Source: Algoriphagus marincola DSM 16067
GTDB taxonomy: Bacteria > Bacteroidota > Bacteroidia > Cytophagales > Cyclobacteriaceae
Reading direction: 5' to 3'
Length of the DNA: 64,000 nucleotides
NCBI RefSeq assembly: GCF_000429405.1
Contig: NZ_KE386897.1
Coordinates: 8,031 to 72,030 of the forward strand
Shown: positions 60,991 to 64,000 of the stretch, one piece after another
Position numbering within the stretch: position 1 is the stretch's first letter
Layout: each line of letters begins with the position of its first letter
Notes under the pieces: generated by a model
Seen by the model: only the letters and a program-made list of their open reading frames with translations
Databases searched by the model: none
What the model was told of the DNA's origin: nothing
Program-made: the position numbers and the translations under genes

Positions 60991-62058
60991 ATGAAACTCA
61001 AGAATTTATCTTTTAGCAAGCTTTGGGTATTCGGTGTTTTTGTCTTTTTCGCCTGCGGAGAAGATGAACCCACACCTCCCATGATGGACACCTCTTTCTA
61101 TGCCACACAGCTGGGTGGAGAGACGATGGTCCCAGATCCTGACAATCCAGGTCAAATGGTGGAGCAGGGTTTTTTGAATCTCCGCACAGTAGTGACAAAT
61201 ACGGTCTTGGAGATTGCGACCAATGAAGGGGGGACCTACAATGATTTACAACCCTATTTCTCTGTTTTATTGAATGAGGTCGGTAGAAATGAATTGTCGG
61301 GATTTACCACTTTGGTAGTGGATTTTACCATTTTTTTGGCAGAGGCAACCGGTGCACAGAATTTCCAGTATACGGGATTGAATATGGCTGAAGCACATAA
61401 TTCGACCAATCCAAGAATGAATGGGCTGATCAATGATGCCGATTACGACTTGTTTATTCAAGCGGTCGTGGCAGGTGCCGCTGAAGCTGGAATCACCAGT
61501 CCGGAGGTATTGGGTCCGGTTGGAGATCTTTTGGAGTCTGTTCGTGAGCCTATCGTACAGCGGCCTGATGGTGAAAATTTGGACTTGTATACACGCTTAG
61601 GAGGTTCTGGTCTGGTAGAGGATCCTGACAATCCCGGCACGCTGATCGAAGCGGGTTATCTTCCATTGAGAGCAGTGGTAACTTCTACCGTTTTGGTCAT
61701 AGCAACCAATGAAGGTGGAAAGTATGATGATCTACAGCCTTATTTCACGGTTCTCTTGAATGAGGTAGAGGCCGGTGATACAAGTGGTTTTACGACCTTG
61801 GTTGGAGGATTTTCCGATTTTCTTGCAGCCAATATCGGATCGACAAATATTGAGTACAATGGCTTAAATATGCGGGATGCACATGATCCAACGGTCAATT
61901 CCAGAATGACAGGATTGATCACAGCTGAGGATTATGATCTGTTTGTTCAGGCAGTCGTTGAGGGCGCCTTAGAAAATAATGTTCCTGAGTCTATCATTGG
62001 AGAATTCGGCGCATTGCTTAACAGCGAAGGATTACGAGACGCGATCATTCAAGCATAA
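60991..62058 (+). CDS. Lipoprotein with two tandem truncated-globin-like domains
   Basis: A 355-residue lipoprotein (lipobox FFAC, Cys 22). It consists of two similar halves of about 160 residues. Each starts like a group 1 truncated hemoglobin (FYATQLGG at about 37-44; LYTRLGG near 195) and contains the E/F-helix signature Y-x-GLNM-x-x-AH: QYTGLNMAEAH (His 136) and EYNGLNMRDAH (His 298), then an I/L-x2-x-DYDLF-QAVV-x-GA helix (about 142-160 and 306-325). The His positions correspond to the proximal heme ligand. The B-helix Tyr/Phe of TrHb1 is not conserved. A surface-anchored double globin is unusual; heme binding is inference. Confidence 0.7.
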   Translation: MKLKNLSFSKLWVFGVFVFFACGEDEPTPPMMDTSFYATQLGGETMVPDPDNPGQMVEQGFLNLRTVVTNTVLEIATNEGGTYNDLQPYFSVLLNEVGRNELSGFTTLVVDFTIFLAEATGAQNFQYTGLNMAEAHNSTNPRMNGLINDADYDLFIQAVVAGAAEAGITSPEVLGPVGDLLESVREPIVQRPDGENLDLYTRLGGSGLVEDPDNPGTLIEAGYLPLRAVVTSTVLVIATNEGGKYDDLQPYFTVLLNEVEAGDTSGFTTLVGGFSDFLAANIGSTNIEYNGLNMRDAHDPTVNSRMTGLITAEDYDLFVQAVVEGALENNVPESIIGEFGALLNSEGLRDAIIQA

Positions 62059-62132
62059 AAAAACTGGGCTTCGCACAAAATGGGGTGATGTGAAGTCCAA
62101 GTCCCCTGGGTTAGGCGACTTTTTTGGGGATG

Positions 62133-62167
62133 AAGGGGTAGCTTTCGGGCTATCCCTTTTCTTTTAC
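62133..62167 (+). terminator. Rho-independent terminator after the globin-like gene
   Basis: Ten-base stem AAGGGGTAGC (62133-62142) with GCTATCCCTT (62149-62158), one G-T pair, loop of six bases, then a T-rich run. It lies at the 3' junction with a minus-strand gene ending at 62164. Confidence 0.75.
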
Positions 62168-63069
62168 TTCTTTCGATACTTTTTTAGCTCTTTTTTATCC
62201 ATTTCTTTGATGATCAATTTCTCCGAATGGGTGGAGGTCAAATCATCTGCTGTCTCATCGCTTTTCAGCTGGGCATTTGCTGTTTCGAGATTTACAGGAA
62301 AATTGATCCATTGCATTCCATTTTCATTAAAATCCCATCGACTTTGGATCATTTTTATTTGATATTCGGAGCCATTTGTCGGATCGGAAAGTTCAGCGAT
62401 GATTTGGCCGGGAATCACCATTTCACCTATTGAAACCTTTTCAGAACCTTCTTTTAGTCCGCTTAGGCGGCTAAAGGTGCCGTCTTGATGATAGATTTCG
62501 ATAAAATTTTCTGATTCGAAGTCGGCTATTTCTTCTGAAGTGGTAGCTAGGTCCATTCTCATTTCCGAAACAATCCCCTTCCTCGGGGCGCAGATTTGGG
62601 TAGGGCTATCGGTAAAAAACAAGACACCGGTGTAGGGAAGATTTTCGACTGGAATCGCAGGATTTGCTTTCGGGATGATTCTGCGCATGCTGAAGGTCAC
62701 TCCCTTCTCAATAGGGACTAAATAGGGAAAGTCTGAGTCAGCATTTGGTAAATATTCGCCTTTGAATAGTTGGGTGCGATAGTTGAAGCTCGTTTTTTCA
62801 TTGATATAGATCGATTGTAGGTTTACAAGGTTGGTTTTGCCCGGGCGAGCAACTTTGAAGATCAAATCTCCTTCGAGAGATTTTAGGTTTTCAAGGCTTA
62901 CAAACTCGATTTGAATCGTGTAGGGGATTTCACTTGTATTGTAGGCGATTAGCGTGAGATTTTTCTCCATATCCTGATCAGCGACTATTTGAACCTGAGC
63001 TTGGAGAAGTCCTGCTGAGAAAAGGGCAAGAAGTATTGCGGTGAATTTGAAGTGTTGTAAAATGGACAT
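62164..63069 (-). CDS. Degenerate M23/LytM-like secreted protein
   Basis: A 301-residue secreted protein with signal peptide (about 1-24, ending LLQAQ). A region at about 160-240 follows the LytM/M23 pattern in outline: ICAPRKGIVSEMRM, NFIEIYHQDGTFSRLSGL, VSIGEMVIPGQIIAELSD. The usual His and Asp zinc ligands and the HxH motif are not visible, so it is probably a non-catalytic relative. The N-terminal part (about 25-130) is beta-rich with YNTSEIPYTIQIEF. Function unclear; similar degenerate LytM proteins regulate amidases. Confidence 0.6.
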   Translation of the reverse strand: MSILQHFKFTAILLALFSAGLLQAQVQIVADQDMEKNLTLIAYNTSEIPYTIQIEFVSLENLKSLEGDLIFKVARPGKTNLVNLQSIYINEKTSFNYRTQLFKGEYLPNADSDFPYLVPIEKGVTFSMRRIIPKANPAIPVENLPYTGVLFFTDSPTQICAPRKGIVSEMRMDLATTSEEIADFESENFIEIYHQDGTFSRLSGLKEGSEKVSIGEMVIPGQIIAELSDPTNGSEYQIKMIQSRWDFNENGMQWINFPVNLETANAQLKSDETADDLTSTHSEKLIIKEMDKKELKKYRKK

Positions 63070-63195
63070 TAAGAAAATGGGAACTTAAATAATCTGAATT
63101 TATAGATTAGTTAAAATAGCTGATTTTCTAAAAAATCCGCAAAAATTTAATCCATTGATGGGTAAAAAAGTGTCAACTTCAAGACGGTCAGTCGA

Positions 63196-63591
63196 TTAAT
63201 TCTCTAACTTTTTTATCAGAGACTTTACCTGCGCTTCATCCATTGGTTTTTCCCAAAAATCAATTACCATTTTGAAACGCTTAGACCTTTCCCGATCTCG
63301 TTTATCGAGTGAAGAAGTGACCATAATTACTTTAATGTCGCTTTCTCGAATAGTCGATGAAAGCTCCTCTAAAAACTCCCAACCGTCCATTATAGGCATA
63401 TTTATATCCAGAAAAATAAGTGCAAAATTACCTGGTTTATCCTCCGCCTTCAATAATTCCAACGCTTCTTCAGCGTTCGAAAATTTACGCGGTTTGGGAT
63501 GTAAACCTGCTTCTCTGACAATTATTTCATGAAGGAAAAGAATCCCCGCATCATCGTCAATGATTAAGACTTTTTGGAGGTTATTTATCAC
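63196..63591 (-). CDS. CheY-like response regulator (GTG start)
   Basis: A 131-residue single-domain receiver. KVLIIDDDAGILF (acidic pocket near 11-13), ALIFLDINMPIMDGWEFL (phosphoacceptor Asp near 57), IMVTSSLDKRDR (Thr/Ser near 90) and DFWEKPMDEAQ (conserved Lys near 112). The start is GTG at 63591, overlapping the stop of the kinase-like gene by 4 bases (GTGA), so the two are translationally coupled. No output domain is present. Confidence 0.9.
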   Translation of the reverse strand: MINNLQKVLIIDDDAGILFLHEIIVREAGLHPKPRKFSNAEEALELLKAEDKPGNFALIFLDINMPIMDGWEFLEELSSTIRESDIKVIMVTSSLDKRDRERSKRFKMVIDFWEKPMDEAQVKSLIKKLEN

Positions 63592-64000
63592 GACTTTTTC
63601 AAGTTTTCGGATTTGTTGAAAGTATCTTTCAGTATTTCATCCACCTGCTTCAATGAAGACAATAGCTCCTGCTCTAACTCTTCTTTACTCTTTTCCACCT
63701 TTTGGTATTTTGAATAGTTTAATAGCAATTGGTTGATTCCAATAGCCTTGGACAAAGGAGCTCTCAATAAATGAGATTGATTCCAGGTAAGTTCATGCAA
63801 TACCTCTTTTTGCTTTTCTATTTCTTTTACAGCCTCTTTAAGTTTCTCGTTTGTTTGGCTGAGTTCCAAAGTACGTTTGGAAACTTTTGCTTCCAATTGA
63901 TTTTTTAACCTTAAACCCAAGTAAAATTTGAGTGCAAGGTAAATCAAAAGTATGACTGCAAGTCCCAGGCTTATTTTGAAAAATAAGGTTTCAAAAAAAG
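63588..64000 (-). CDS. Histidine-kinase-like protein lacking an ATPase domain (5' end outside window)
   Basis: The frame is open to the window edge, so the N-terminal part is outside. The visible residues show one transmembrane helix, a coiled coil (VSKRTLELSQTNEKLKEAV), and a DHp-type H-box WNQSHLLRAPLSKAIG, then a second helix ending NKSENLKKS and a stop. No catalytic HATPase motifs (N, G1, G2 boxes) follow. The H-box occurs directly before the overlapping response regulator, so phosphotransfer within the pair is plausible, but the phosphate would have to come from another kinase. Confidence 0.75.
   Translation of the reverse strand, partial: FFETLFFKISLGLAVILLIYLALKFYLGLRLKNQLEAKVSKRTLELSQTNEKLKEAVKEIEKQKEVLHELTWNQSHLLRAPLSKAIGINQLLLNYSKYQKVEKSKEELEQELLSSLKQVDEILKDTFNKSENLKKS

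Noticed and set aside
1-64000. tRNA or rRNA genes
   Set aside because: None of the gene-free stretches shows a cloverleaf with a CCA-type acceptor arm or rRNA core motifs by eye; a tRNAscan run would settle it.

Overview
The window looks like chromosome from a Gram-negative Bacteroidota, most likely order Cytophagales (Algoriphagus/Cyclobacteriaceae-like; the genus is an inference). The signs are an LptD of the Bacteroidetes type, KdsB (Kdo, hence LPS), SpII lipoproteins, a DivIVA-like protein in a Bacteroidetes setting, methylmalonyl-CoA epimerase, DUF4268 and DUF6265 proteins, weak ribosome binding sites and a few candidate TAnnTTTG promoter elements. No rRNA, tRNA, CRISPR array, phage or complete transposase was seen.

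Layout. (1) 1-800: a DUF559 endonuclease-like gene between short palindromic repeats. (2) 803-16764: a dense, same-strand surface polysaccharide locus: sulfotransferase, two FkbM methyltransferases, Wzt-type ABC ATPase, small methyltransferase, deacetylase-glycosyltransferase fusion, GT14-like enzyme, several GT2/GT4 glycosyltransferases, a formyltransferase fusion and a polymerase-like membrane protein. A very AT-rich block (about 3.1-11.3 kb) starts exactly at the domain boundary inside wzt and looks like an exchanged serotype cassette. (3) 16.8-32.3 kb: polysaccharide deacetylase, GT4, GNAT protein, Wza-like exporter, Wzc-like tyrosine kinase, kdsB, lptD and a cell-wall amidase, separated by five large gene-free stretches (0.4-1.3 kb) packed with a mosaic of hairpin repeats. 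(4) 32.3-50 kb: housekeeping and conserved hypothetical genes in short operons: acyl-CoA carboxylase beta subunit, transglutaminase-like protein, thioredoxin-like proteins, phosphopantetheinyl transferase, WD40 protein, DivIVA-like protein, folB, ChaN-like protein, a degenerate IscA, YkvA, dtd, a leishmanolysin-like lipoprotein, a two-domain ABC ATPase and a Tat-type PLP enzyme. (5) 50-64 kb: MazG-like protein, M81 (MlrC) lipoprotein, comB-gcvT, a complete IscA/ErpA, mce, thiL, an ArsS-like radical SAM protein, a small membrane protein with a lipoprotein made of two truncated-globin-like domains, a degenerate M23-like protein, and a response regulator overlapping a histidine-kinase-like gene that lacks an ATPase domain.

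How it fits together. Region 2 makes and modifies a polysaccharide (sulfated, methylated, deacetylated and possibly formylated) for export by the Wzt ABC route; Wza/Wzc serve a second, polymerase-type export route; KdsB and LptD serve LPS assembly. The most unusual material is the intergenic repeat mosaic, whose hairpin stems differ in sequence between copies but stay paired, and the tandem-globin lipoprotein beside an ArsS-like enzyme. All family names come from reading motifs by eye; no database search was run.
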